A stretch of DNA of 64,000 nt from assembly GCA_946699065.1 (NCBI GenBank), contig CAMPDV010000063.1, positions 354,501 through 418,500 of the forward strand. Reading direction: 5' to 3'. Every line of letters starts with the position of its first letter. Within the stretch, counting starts at the first letter, position 1. The position numbers and the translations under genes are program-made. Positions 37,870 through 48,566 of the stretch are shown here, one piece after another. Source of the stretch: Loxodes magnus. Taxonomy: Eukaryota > Ciliophora > Karyorelictea > Loxodida > Loxodidae. Below the pieces are notes generated by a model, which was given only the letters and a program-made list of their open reading frames with translations, was not told the origin of the DNA and searched no databases.

Positions 37870-38560
37870 AAATAATAATAATTTAAAATTATAGTGATTC
37901 AAAATTTAATAAGTTCATCACTGTATTGAAGCTAAATTGTTACGTAAAATCATAATTTCCAGTCTTCATCTTGATCACTTAAATTTAAAATATATCTATT
38001 CTTGCTGACTTAACCTTTTTTATTATTGGAAACTAGTTTCGACAAATCACTGCCTAATATTTATTCATTCCTTCTTTATTGTACCATTGCTGTATCTCTC
38101 AGAATTTCACTTCCTCTATAAATTTTTTTGTATAATATCTCGTTTTGAATGAAATATAAATTAATAAACGATTGCAATAATTTTAAGCTTTCTAGTTATT
38201 ATTTTCGTTATAAAATCATCAAATTTTATAGTATAACCAAAATTCCTGTAATATTAGCATTAATTTTTTGCTTTTTTAGTATAAATAAATATTTTCTGGT
38301 TGATTTTTAGATTCTACATCCATAAGATATTTTATGGTCATAATAGAAAGAAATATACTTTCCTTCAACTCTGCGAATTAATTGAATTTTGCTTAAAGCT
38401 GTTCTATTTTTTATTTACTGAATATTCATTTTTATTTTTTATTCTTTATTTGTAGAAATCGGTATGCAATTCTTCCTTCGAATTCTTTTATGTATCTTAA
38501 ATGTTTTAGATTTTACTCTTACATTTTTTTAGTTCGATAAATATAATTTGCCTAAAATAA
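37870..38560 (-). pseudogene. second ORF of a gag-like element, homologue of the 36.3-kb frame
   Basis: The minus strand reads YIKEFEGRIAYRFLQIKNKK then KIEQLQAKFNQFAELKESIF. This aligns with LEGKTVYLISNTQ and RIEQIESQFNQLEELIESLF of the 36.3-kb copy. Later blocks include VIKMKTGNYDFTQQFS. It lies downstream of the degenerate gag-like frame at 38,800-39,560 on the same strand, reproducing the gag-then-ORF2 order of the 35.3-37.0 kb unit. No start codon is preserved. Confidence 0.5.
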
Positions 38561-38799
38561 TATGTCTGAGATGTATCCTTTTAAGAAGAAACTTTTTGCA
38601 TAAAATTTTTCATTTTTAATATTTATAAAAATATCTAGGAAAAGAGAATGCTTTTATAACGGAGAGAATATACAATGTTAAATTTGCAAAGAACTGCAAT
38701 TTATATAAATTGAATTCACCAGAGAAAATTATTTTATATAAGAATAAAAATAATGGAAAATTAAGTATAATTGAATCTATTTCCGAGATATTTTAATTC

Positions 38800-39560
38800 C
38801 CCTTCTCCCTAAAATGTTTATTGTAACCATGTTTCCTTACTCTTCAGGTTATATGTTTCTTTTTAACAATAAGACAGATCCGTTTTAACTGCATCAGATT
38901 TAATTTTCTTTTTCTTTATCTATTACTCCATTATTTTTTCAAGATTTTTCTTTAATTCTTCTAAAAGTTTCGCATTTTTTCCAAAGGTGCCCTTGACTCT
39001 AGTAGCAGTATCATAATTTTTTTATTACAGATATTTTTCTGTTTTCTATAATATTACAGGAATCTTCTCAACTTCCATTTTATCGATACCTATATTCAAT
39101 CTTAATTAGATTTGCTAACTTTAAGAGCTCCGCTAGCTTCATAATATGCTTTCAATCTGCTATTTCTGTTCTTATATCTTCTTACGAATTAGTCTGTCTG
39201 AATTATTCTCTTTAGTAATTCCAAAGCGCTTTAATTCTCTCTTGGCTTGCCATCCTAAAATCTAAAGTCTTTTGCAACCCCTGTTAAATTTGTTCAGCTA
39301 GCTTCTCATTCCCCTTATAAGTTTCCTAACCTCCTTCCGGAGTTTCAAGACAACTTTGATGAGCTTCTCCATACTCATCTAGAGACCTCTAGTATAGATT
39401 AGATTTCAGCTATTTCTTGAGTTTTCTAGAGTTTATCCTCCTATGTTTGCGTTTTCGTGTGGAATTTTTTAGTATCCTTTTTGCTCCTCATTGCCTTGTT
39501 TTTTTTCCGATTTTATTTAAAGGAGCAGGAAATAAAATTTTTTTGAAGTCCTTTATTTTT
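38800..39560 (-). pseudogene. gag/ORF1-like frame, frameshifted
   Basis: The N-terminus KDFKKILFPAPLNKIGKK matches the FKKGFY start of the better copies but lacks an ATG. A leucine-rich coiled-coil middle is interrupted by frame changes. DKMEVEK precedes a partial knuckle at 38,972-39,007 reading C-Y-Q-S-Q-G-HLWKKC, where Trp is TGG. The last half of the knuckle (H-X4-C) is intact and the first Cys pair is disturbed. The TGG here, at the position coded TGA in the 31.6-kb copy (HLWRRC), supports TGA=Trp. Confidence 0.55.
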
Positions 39561-39999
39561 TTGCCCTAATTAGCAAAGAATAAATTTAATTTTTCAAGAT
39601 AAAAAATTTCAATTTGAAAAATTGATTAGTTTTAAAAATAATTTTTGGAGAAAATTTTTTTTTAATTATTAATTTTACTAAATAGCAATTTAAAATTTTT
39701 AAAGATATATAAGTAAAATTATATAAACTACCAATAAATAAATTGTACATGGTTTTTATAAATAAAACAATGAGTATATAATTATAATAAAAATAAAAAT
39801 AATAGATTAAAGTGATTTCTACTTTTTTTGAATAATAACGGTTTTTTTAAGTTTATGTGAGTTTCTATTTATATAAATTTTGCTTACTGTTTCCGAAATT
39901 ATTGTAATTTCTTCCTATTCTTTCTCTTAGGATCAATCCTCTTTTTGTTTTACTAAATCTGTAATATTCTAACTAATTTAATATTACACATTTGTTGCT
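39561..39999. other. A/T-rich spacer
   Basis: Nothing recognised. Confidence 0.4.
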
Positions 40000-40554
40000 C
40001 CTTTTATCATTTTTTCCATTATTTTATTATTAATTTTCGTTATTTATTCATATAATTCCATTTTTTGATACATTTTTCTTCTATAAGTCTTACCTTCTTT
40101 CATATAATATATTAGATTCATTTTTCCAAAGTTTTTTCTCTATTTTTTAAGTTTATAAATGATTAGCATTGGTTTATCAAGGGTTATTTCCATTATGAAC
40201 AACTTAATATATTTTTCTGCTTATTGATGTGAACTTGTTTTACTTTTTCTCATATTCATACTGTTTCTGCTCCAATTATATAAAAAAGTTTTGCGTCTAT
40301 AAGGTAATTGTCTGAACTCTCTTTATTCTGTTCTAATTGTTTACTAACCTCTTAGTTTCCGATTTTTTGCAAATTTTCTTTTTAAATTATTTGTCTTCTT
40401 GATATATCTTCATAGTTGTTTATAATAAAATCTAATTTTTATTTAATTCTGTTATTTAAATTTTTAAAATCCTATTCTCCGAAAAGAAATGTATAACTCC
40501 ATTTAATAGTTCATATTTAAGTTAGTTTTTTCCATTAGAAGATAAATATTCCAT
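40000..40554 (-). pseudogene. degenerate gag/ORF1-like frame
   Basis: The ATG at 40,554 begins MEYLSSNGKNQLKYELLNGV and runs into ENRILKIQITELNKNQ. After a frame change the text continues NYEDISRRQIIQKENLQKIG and QLEQNKESSDNYLIDAKL. That last block parallels RQIEQNEQRSDPMVIEKD of the 31.6-kb copy. The expected knuckle that follows has lost its cysteines. Placed in the gag-like family from order and composition only. Confidence 0.4.
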
Positions 40555-40939
40555 TTTATATTAAAAAGAAAAACATACAATAATAATACAAAAAATCCTT
40601 AGCTAAAAGAAGTGAAAAATAAAAACTTATTAATTTAATATTTAAATTTTGCTTCATATATTTATCTAAATAAATCTTCACAAAAATTGTTTTTAAAAGC
40701 AATTTATGGAAAAAATAATAAAAAATTTAAATAAAAGTGAAGTATTAGTTTCTATATTCTAAGAACTTCATAAATCTAATTTAATCAACTCCAAAATTAA
40801 AAAATTATAATCATACCAATAATAAAAAGTCAGAGAAAACATAATTATATATAAATAGGTGGTGGATAAGTTTAATCTCTAAAATAAAAAGAAAGAGAAA
40901 TCTATTATTAAAGTCACCTACGATATTAAACACAATCTT

Positions 40940-41349
40940 TTATAATAAATAAGAAAGATTATAGAGCTCGTAACACCTCGTTGACGTGTAGCTCTTTCTA
41001 TATTAATATTTAATTCTAAGAAAAAATGTTCTCATAATTCTTGTAAAATTCTAGTGGTCAGAGAGTCACGTCACCTCCTCCAAATGGAGAATCAGCTTAT
41101 AAAGATTGTTCTCGAATATTGAATCAAATGCTCCAGACTTTTTGAATAAGATCTAAATAAGAATAGTTGTAAAGTCATCAGTAGGCCGTCAGTCAAACTT
41201 TAATATTGTTAGTGAGAACCCTCGGGCAAATTAGGTTTGTCTCTTCCGAGTTGTCTACCCTTCTCTGAGGTTACATCTAGTATGAGATTGCTCTCAATGC
41301 ATTATACACTTCATTACCTGCCAGTTCTCCTGATCACAGCTGATATCCA
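40940..41349 (-). mobile_element. SINE-like element, third head type, copy 2
   Basis: On the minus strand it begins GGATATCAGCTGTGATCAGG and has GCATTGAGAGCAATCTCATA, CCCGAGGGTTCTC and AAAGTTTGACTGACGGCC. It ends GCTACACGTCAACGAGGTGTTACGAGCTC followed by TATAATCTTTCTTATTTATT. It matches the 20.2-kb copy along its full length. The 3' hairpin changes keep pairing in part (ACACG/CGTGT positions). Confidence 0.7.
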
Positions 41350-41389
41350 TTTTATTATATAATAATTATTAATTATAGTGGATCTACCA

Positions 41390-42150
41390 TTATTTGGCTA
41401 ACAACTTTAAGTTTATTTATATTTACTCTCATAAAAGTTTTTGCTTCTTACGTATTTGCTCAAATATTTCTTGTTCTTCTTTTTCTACTACTCATTCTTC
41501 TTCTTCCTCTTGAAGTATGATATTCCTTATGCTGCTTCAAAAAACTTCTTTATTTTAATATTGTTTGCTTCTGTTATTGCTTTATGCAGTTCTCATCCTT
41601 AGAAGAATTTTCTTCTTTATATTTACCCTTATTGTATGCAGTATAGTAAATTCATTTTATTTTAGAGTTTTGATTCTTCTATCTTTTGTTTTTTAGAAAT
41701 ATCCAACTCTATCTGACTAAGTATACTTTTCTCTTGCAAAACTGGCATTTTGGAATCTTTTTCTATTTATAGACTGATATTTGTTCTGTTTTAATATACA
41801 TAGGATGATCATTGGATTAATGTTTTAAAAATATAGATTGCATATATTGCGATTTTGCTAAGTTTTTCTTCTACTTATGCTATCTGCATATTTATTTTTA
41901 GAAGGTTCAGGCTTATTATTGATTTATATTTAAATTAATCATAATCTTGCTGAATTTTTTCATCGTTTCATATCAGAGTCTTAATTTTTAGCTTAGTTCT
42001 ATGAGTTATTTTACAGATCTTATTTTCTATGAACAACATTTCCAATTCCTCTTTGTAATTAAGATTGAGAGTTGTCTATATATATTTTCATTGATTCAAG
42101 AAGGAATCATTTTATATATATTATATTATAATAAAAATCAAATAAATTTG
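41390..42150 (-). pseudogene. degenerate gag/ORF1-like frame with mutated zinc knuckle
   Basis: One frame reads QSIFLKHQSNDHPMYIKTEQ then KIPKCQFCKRKVYLVRQS. The first part aligns with the 31.6-kb copy (RSDPMVIEKDET..KGCYYC). The knuckle at about 41,706-41,747 is C-X2-C-X4-Y-X4-S. The His and last Cys each differ from the canonical residue by what would be a single base change. An acidic coiled coil follows (LQEEEEEWVVEKEEQEIFEQ). A competing frame gives MPVLQEKSILSQIELDISKK, so some coding overlap is ambiguous. Confidence 0.45.
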
Positions 42151-42613
42151 AATCAATAAATAAGAAACTATTAAACCATTGTAACTTGAAAAAATTAAAA
42201 TCATTTTAATTGGAAAAATAACCATAATAACCATTGAAGGACTAATATAAAAATTAAAATCTCAATAAAAAAATAAAAAGTAAAAAACTGAAGTTAGAAT
42301 TGTTTAATTGTTTAATTGCTAAATTTATTTTTAAATTATTCTATAAAGATATACATTAAATCGTCAAAATTATTTTTTGCTAATCAAAATTTTGGTGAAA
42401 TATATCTTTTTAGAAATAAGAATTAAAAGTGTTTGCTTTTGAGATAAATATAAAAAATAAAGACGATAATTTTATTCTTAAGAAGCAAAATCTCAAATAA
42501 AAATCTTATTACAAAAGTAACTTTTGAAAAAACATAAGTAAATATATAAATGAACATGAACCTGAAAATAAATAAAAGATCTAATAAAAGTCACTTTTTT
42601 TTTATTATTTAAA

Positions 42614-42934
42614 TAGAGGGAAGCAATCAATCCCTTAACTGAGATTAACTTAAACTCTGGTACAATAAAATATCCCAGGAGTGTCGAACTGATCAAGAAT
42701 CTGGCCAGAAGTTAAGAAGAAGGATATAGAGTCATTAAGTAACACTAAATGAAAGATGCCAGACGATTAGATATCTTGGGACATCACTTTGACCATGTCA
42801 TATTATAAGATGAACTTACAGGGAGTGATAGAACTGGGGTAGATTCCAATGAGAAATTTTTATAACTTTAAAAATTTAATTTAAGAGCTTCATATCAACA
42901 AGGTGCTACGCTCTCTTAAACCAATTTATTTATA
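42614..42934 (+). mobile_element. SINE-like element, hairpin-head type
   Basis: After TTTAAAT it opens AGAGGGAAGCAATCAATCCC, an inverted repeat AGGGA/TCCCT. It continues with CTCTGGTACAATAAA, TCATTAAGTAACACTAAAT and GATGCCAGACGATTAGATAT, and ends TCAACAAGGTGCTACGCTCTC with an ATTT-rich tail. Aligns with 23,909-24,215. Confidence 0.65.
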
Positions 42935-43236
42935 ATCTCTATTCAAAATACTTAAGACAAAAACATAAAAAAATAAGAAAAAAACAAAAATAAATTTTTA
43001 ATAAAATTATTTAATAAAATTGTTATTATAAAACTTAAATACTTTAAATAAGTTTTTATTTACCTACATTAATTATAAAAATTATAAATAAAATTATTAA
43101 ATATAAAATTCAGCGTTTTTTGAAAATATGTCTAAAATTATTTTAAAGAAAAATATCCTCCAAATAAGTTTGATAGTTTTTTATACTTTTATTATAAATA
43201 AGATATTTAATTGATAGTAAGCAAGAGTAATAGAGA

Positions 43237-43308
43237 GGCTGCTTGGTCTAGTGGTATGATTCTCGCTTTGGGTGCGAGAGGTCACGGGTTCAATTCCCGT
43301 AGCAGCCC
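43237..43308 (+). tRNA. tRNA-Pro (anticodon TGG), second copy
   Basis: Identical over all 72 nt to 31,430-31,501, including the discriminator C and the following TTTTT. The upstream flanks differ, so only the gene itself is shared. Two identical genes 11.8 kb apart suggest recent duplication, or homogenisation by selection and conversion. Confidence 0.97.
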
Positions 43309-43396
43309 TTTTTAAAATATTTTGAATGATATCAATTTTAGATTTACTAAGACAAAATTATTACTTTAAAAAATTATCAATAATTAATAAAAAAAT

Positions 43397-43477
43397 GACA
43401 CCAACAGGAATTGGATATGCGCAGGAAACTTACAACAGATTTCAAGTCTATCACCTTAATTACTCGGCCATAGTTTC
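43397..43477 (-). pseudogene. decayed tRNA-Ser (anticodon TGA)
   Basis: The minus strand reads TATGGCCGAGTAATTAAGG then TGATAGACTTGAAATCTGTTG. This is the D arm and anticodon arm of a serine tRNA with TGA in the loop, plus a variable arm. The acceptor GAAACTA pairs with TGGTGTC except for one mismatch, while the T stem (GCATA/CCTGT) is largely unpaired. The B box has lost the usual GTTCGA (TCCAATT). It is therefore a tRNA-Ser pseudogene, 89 bp beyond the tRNA-Pro gene and on the opposite strand. Confidence 0.7.
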
Positions 43478-43724
43478 TTGGTTTATTTATTCTTCTACTT
43501 ATAATAGAATGACATTATATAAATTAATTATAGATTTTTTAAAGGACTAATGTTTATTAAGTTTAAAAATGCTTATCTAAAGTCTAGTTGAAAACTGATA
43601 AAAAAGTAAATGTTTTGTTTATTAAAAATTAATATAATTAAAGCTTAATTTTAAATAACAACTTTATTATTCCTTCTTTCAGATATTATTTATTAAATAT
43701 TTAAAATTAATAAAAATTAAAGGA

Positions 43725-44574
43725 ATGGTAAAAAGCTGGGAATCTAAGCCTTAATTATAATCTAATAGATCATTCTTAAGTTTTAGTTATCTAACAGGAA
43801 CAAAAAATTAAAAAGATAAATCTACTCCTGTTAAGGATTGGGAAATACTGAATTTCCTAGCAAACTTAAAAAAATTAAGAAACCCCATAAACAAAACATT
43901 ATTTTGCTTTATTCCTTATTTGAGAAATGAATACATAAATTCAAACCATCAAAGCGGAAAACTAGAATTTTCAGCATCTTTTTTAAGATAAAAAAGGAAG
44001 ACCAAGGATTGGTAAGTTAAATTTAGTTTTAAATTTAAGTCCTAACTTTTAAATTTATAATAATAGAAAAAACCTAGCATCAAATCCATAGAAAATTGAA
44101 GAATAAGTTCATTTACCAATTAAAAATCTAACCTCAAACAGATAAAATGGAAATTGAACAAAAATTTTTAATGTAATTAAGATTTACTTCAAGTTCTTAA
44201 TAAAGCATTTTTATTGTTGTCAAAAGACTGGAAATTTATGAAGGTAATGCCTGAAGCGAAAAAGAGTGTTTGAACATCACTGAAAAAATTTGGACATCGA
44301 GGATTCTATATTGTAACTGCTTTGGAGGTATTTACAGAAAGAAACCGGTATTAGTTGATTCAAGTGTGACACTATTCAAACAGGATCTTGATAATTAATA
44401 ATAAAAAATAAAAATAAATAGCTTCAAAAGAACAACGATGACCTTAAATTTTATTTAGAAAAGCAGGAGAAAAATTACAAGAAGATGGAAGAATAATTCT
44501 ATGAGTTTATTGAAGAGAAAGAAAACTTGGTTCAGTTTGAAATTGATTCAGATGAAAACTACAATTTATAATGA
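43725..44574 (+). pseudogene. gag/ORF1-like protein, sister of the 25.8-kb copy
   Basis: The ATG at 43,725 starts MVKSWESKPQLQSNRSFLSF and a long clean stretch follows, including WEILNFLANLKKLRNPINKT. TDKMEIEQ precedes the knuckle region at 44,209-44,250, FYCCQKTGNLWRQC, where the first Cys and the His have been lost. The C-terminus is a coiled coil (LQKNNDDLKFYLEKQEKNYK) ending FEIDSDENYNLQ and TGA at 44,572. The frame changes before the knuckle and again after it. About 70 bp of 3' end follow, including TTGAGGAAATATTTTCTC and GACCCTAACCCTTTTAGTT, shared with the copies at 25.7 and 54.5 kb. Confidence 0.6.
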
Positions 44575-44645
44575 ATATAAAATTTTTTATAGTCTTTAAT
44601 TGAGGAAATATTTTCTCTAATTAAAGATGACCCTAACCCTTTTAG

Positions 44646-45430
44646 TTAATAATTAATTAATTTTAATAAGCTTTTGCTAGATGTGAAAATAATTAAGTAA
44701 TATATTTATAAGAAATACATAAGAAAGTAAAGAAAAACTATGTTAAATTATTGTGTCTTTATTTATTTAGCTAATTACAATGGCCTTTTATAGATTTTTT
44801 TGAGTTTATTTAATATTAAAAAAGTATTGTTTTTATTATAAAAAGAATCAAAGATATTTGAAGATAAAAGTATGTTTAAATTAATTAAAATACTTTTTGA
44901 TGAAAATAAATAAAAAACATATATTAGATATTTTATGTCAGATTGATACAAATTCTAAGATAAAATTTTATATTTTTATATAAATTTAGGTCGCAAAATA
45001 AATATTAGTATCCATAATTTCTATGTGAAACCAATGATGAGAATCACATAATTAGACCTAAAAAATTTTTCTTTTATTCAATCTTCATATAATATGAAAA
45101 AAGAGATTAGCATAATAATCGCAATATTCAATTATAAAGTAATTCTCTTTGTATAATATTGAAATAATTTATTAATATTCCATCTCATTTAGTACTTATT
45201 TGTAATTAATTTTTTTCAAACGATAATTTTTGCTAAAAATAATAAAGCAAATGGAATTTTGTAAAAATAAATAAATGGTTTTATAAATATTTCATTTTAG
45301 AATAAACTTTAAACTTTAAATCTTTAATTTAATATCTTTGAATTTAAAATTTTGTCTGAATTAAAAAATAGTATTTTTAAGAATTATGTTATACTTTTAA
45401 TATTATTTGTCTCTATATTTTTCGTACTTT
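44646..45430. other. A/T-rich spacer
   Basis: No gene or repeat recognised between the two retroelement units. Confidence 0.45.
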
Positions 45431-46405
45431 TACCAACAGAACTAGATAAAAAAATGGTAGAAGGGTTCAAGAAAGGCTTTTATACCACCTCCTAAAAAGA
45501 GGAGAGAAAGTAAGAACCCTCATCTCTAACTAACGCGTCCTCTTCCTAGAAATAATCTTCTTCTCAAAACCTTCAAGAATAATAGACTCAACTAGGAACT
45601 TGCAGGCCAACCTAAAAGGTGGGACAAAAGCGAAAAAGGCTACCTCGATGACACCAATTGAAGAGGAAGGACCTAGAAAGGTGCTGGAGACGCAAGAAAC
45701 AGCAGCTGTGCGAGAGTTTGCGATGCCACAGTTCCAGGAAGAACAGGCATAAATTTTAGTCGCATTCTCTGACCTGAAGGAGGAAGTAAAGAAGCTACGA
45801 TTAGAGAATAGAGCTCTAAAAAATCAAGTTACTGAGCTCAAGGAATGGAAAGAAAGCTTCTGGGAAGTCTACGATCGAGAGCAAAACACTTTCTTCAGGG
45901 AAATGGGATTGCTGCAGCAGAGAACAACTGTGCTTGAAGAAAACAGTAAGTAGCAACAGTAGTAGGAATTCAAAGTTAGGACAATTCAAGATCTAATGGA
46001 CATAGAAGGAGCTACTAATTTACCGAGGAGTCCAGACAAAAAATGAATTAGGAATAAACCAAGATGTTTTGTATGCAAACAAACTGGACATAAATATAGA
46101 CAATGTTAGAAGTTGAAATTAATTAAATAACAGTACTGGAATTGAAAATAATAAGAAAAATAATTGTACTAATATTAGGATAAGATTAGACGAGAATTCT
46201 GTAACTAATTTTATCCGTCAGGAGGTCAAATCTACAAACCGAAGTGGTACACAATCCAAGGCGACTGAAGAAAGAGTTCTGAAGGGAGCTGGTTCCAGCC
46301 AGGTTATCAAACTGGTCCTGTGAACACGAGATTAAAAGTCCTCCAAGTTCACTAAACTCCAATTTAAACTTTTTAATATAGTAATATATATACCAACAAA
46401 ACTAG
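45431..46405 (+). mobile_element. gag-only retroelement bounded by a 15-bp direct repeat
   Basis: TACCAACAGAACTAG (45,431-45,445) and TACCAACAAAACTAG (46,391-46,405) flank the unit and differ at one base, as expected of a target-site duplication. Between them lie only nine bases of leader, the gag-like frame and a short A/T-rich 3' end (TTTTTAATATAGTAATATATA). No RT, integrase or LTR lies inside. An element this compact must use a polymerase supplied in trans. Confidence 0.65.
45454..46380 (+). CDS. gag/ORF1-like protein, coiled coil plus CCHC zinc knuckle
   Basis: The ATG at 45,454 begins VEGFKKGFYTTSQKEERKQE, homologous to the 31.6-kb copy, and continues Ser/Gln-rich. A frame change at about 45,625-45,645 is needed. 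The frame then holds a coiled coil (DLKEEVKKLRLENRALKNQV), QDLMDIEGA and the zinc knuckle CFVCKQTGHKYRQC at 46,065-46,106. A Gly/Pro/aromatic tail follows (NQFYPSGGQIYKPKWYTIQG, WFQPGYQTGP). Three TGA codons fall in frame as Trp. Base composition is clearly GC-richer than its surroundings. The frame change coincides with a 20-nt GT..AG segment whose removal restores the frame, but a plain deletion is equally possible. Confidence 0.68.
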
Positions 46406-46735
46406 TTTAATATACTTTATTTTAATTATTTTTTTATTTTTTCAAAGTAACTTGCTTGATGATCATAATGTTTAATTTTTACATTTTTTTATTTTCTAAA
46501 TAATATTTTTATTTATTAGATTTTCTTTTGTGAAGTTTAATTCATTTATTTAATTTTTAAGCTGACTTTCACGAGATCTCCTAATTAAATTATGAAATGA
46601 AAGGTTAATCAGTTTGCTATTGAACCATTTTCTGCTTAGTTACCTATCAGTAGAATTTTTCTTTGGTCTCTTTTCTGTAAAAATCTAAGACATTGGGTCC
46701 TTTAATATAATTTCAAAAATTTATTATATTTAAAT

Positions 46736-47034
46736 AAGGTGGTCCTTACCTTTTAAGGTCGCGAGAAGAATTCCTCAGAGATGAACTGACTGTGAAGCAA
46801 CCTTTTCTAAATGTTGGACCTGATTAATCTCTTTATCATGGGTTGGAAATCTACCTGTAATCGCCTGTTGGCGTCCTGTGCTTTGGAGATTTTGAACCGC
46901 AACCTTGCCCACAAATAGAAGAGAGAATGCTATGGGAATATTGGAGATTAATGAGACTTATAAATAGACTTTTTTAAAGAGATACGCCCTATTTGAGGGC
47001 TACGCATTCTATAATAACATTTTTTTTATTTTAT
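46736..47034 (+). mobile_element. SINE-like element, divergent hairpin-head type
   Basis: After TTTAAAT it opens AAGGTGGTCCTTACCTT (inverted repeat AAGGT/ACCTT). It continues with TCCTCAGAGATGAACTGACT and GTTGGCGTCCTGTGCTTTGG, and ends AAAGAGATACGCCCTATTTG then AGGGCTACGCATTCT with an A/T tail. The interior differs from the 23.9-kb type, but the 5' flank, the 5' hairpin position and the 3' hairpin are the same. In the 3' hairpin CGCCC pairs with GGGC, a compensated change relative to the GCACC/GGTGC of other copies. Confidence 0.6.
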
Positions 47035-47079
47035 AAAATACTGGCTTGAAGGCTCTATGGTTATATTTACCAACGTATA

Positions 47080-48510
47080 ATTATATACTCTTATAATAAG
47101 CATTTTTAAAGAGTTTATAAACAATGCATCATATTTTAACTTTATAATTAATTATTGATTAACTTGAAGGATTGAAAAATTAAAGCACTGCTTTCAAACC
47201 TTATCGATGTAAAAAAGATGTTTGACACTATTAATAGAAATCTATTGTTTAATCACTTATATAGAATAAGACTATCTTTTGCCATATAAACTGTTTTGAA
47301 TCGTTCTATCATAATCTTGATATTAAATTTATTTTAGTTGGTACATTTTCAAGAAATGTATAGTATTGCATCGGAATGTTGTAAGGAAGTTCACATAATC
47401 TAGTTTCAGCTATTATCTTCTATGATATTGCTGTCAGGAATTTGAAAAATTATTAAAAAAGATTTGGTTTTAAAATCTGTGGATATACATTTTTGATTAA
47501 AGATTAGTAAGATAATTTATTATTTCTTATGAAGATAATTTAGATTTATTGATTAAAACAACAAGCAATGTTTGGAAAAGTAAACTGGAACACTAATGTT
47601 AGTAAGTGTGAATATATATTTAAAACTAAGAAAATACTATTGTTAACATAAGTTTGAACAATTAAGAAATTAAAAGATCTAAGAAAGTAGTTTACTTTAG
47701 AAATATTTTCATGAAAATGAATATTTTAAATACTTTGCTAGAGAATATATCGGAAAAAATAAGAAAGTTTGCTATAAATTCATACTAAAGTTGCCAAAAT
47801 ATCATAATAGTTTAACGGAAAAAATTAATAATCTGAGGTATTTTAAAATTTGGAGAAAATAACCTAATATTTTGAAATTGATGTATAAAATGGTGAAGAT
47901 ATTAAAAATTCTTAAATAAAGGTTAAAATAGCATTAAATAAGAATTATTTTACGATGCTACAGATTGAATATAAAATGCTCATTTTTATTTTTAAAATAT
48001 CGATGGCGAAGCAAAGTGTTTTCCAAGTTATCATATACTAAATAAAATAAATTATGATTAGAGAAATAGTTTCTAAATAAAAATTAGAACCTTTTGATAT
48101 AATTTCTAATATGTCTCTTAATAAAGACACTTCAAATTAAGCTCTTTAGATTTACCTTATGGAGACTTAGATAGTTTTGTACATATTTAATTATGTGAAA
48201 ATCTACAAGACTTTAGTTAAGAATTTCAAGACTCATAAAATTATGATTTACTTAAGGTATTAACATACAATCACAACTATCTTAGTCATAAGATTCCTAC
48301 TAAAAACAATTAAAAAAGACTATTTTAGCTTTAAAAGCTTTCACTAAAAGCTACTGAGAAGAAGAATTTAAATTCTCGCATGAAATTATGAATAAATGCA
48401 ATTATAGAATGATTTGGACAAAATTGAGACAGTAGAAGAAAAATAAGAGTAATATTTAAAGTAAGACTCATGACCAAAACAAAAATAGACAGTTTAATAA
48501 CCTATATGAA
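47080..48510 (+). pseudogene. non-LTR reverse transcriptase remnant
   Basis: Motif A-like LIDVKKMFDTINRNLLFNHL at 47,197-47,256 has the KK-[AM]-FD signature of non-LTR RTs. Motif B-like IGMLQGSSHNLVSAIIFYDI then AVRNLK is at 47,370-47,440. Motif C-like SYEDNLDLLIKTT is at 47,525-47,563, a decayed YADD. SLNNQEIKRSKKVVYFRNIF follows, resembling the strand after motif C. Further downstream LDLPYGDLDSFVHIQLCENL continues in protein-like text. The segments lie in different frames, so it is inactive. The motif B segment closely resembles the 26.7-kb remnant, so the two are one family. Confidence 0.68.
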
Positions 48511-48566
48511 AAAATAATATAAACATATAAATTTATATTATTATTTAATTATAAATATTTTTAGTT

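Noticed and set aside
43326..43550. A 74-codon standard-code open frame containing GIGYAQETYNRF.
   Set aside because: It lies across the decayed tRNA-Ser on the other strand; the apparent protein is the tRNA read in translation.
44617..44640. Telomere-like CCCTAACCC in the 3' end of gag-only elements.
   Set aside because: Only two units occur, the 25.7-kb copy reads CCCAAAACCC instead, and the position is an element end, so a telomeric origin is not supported.
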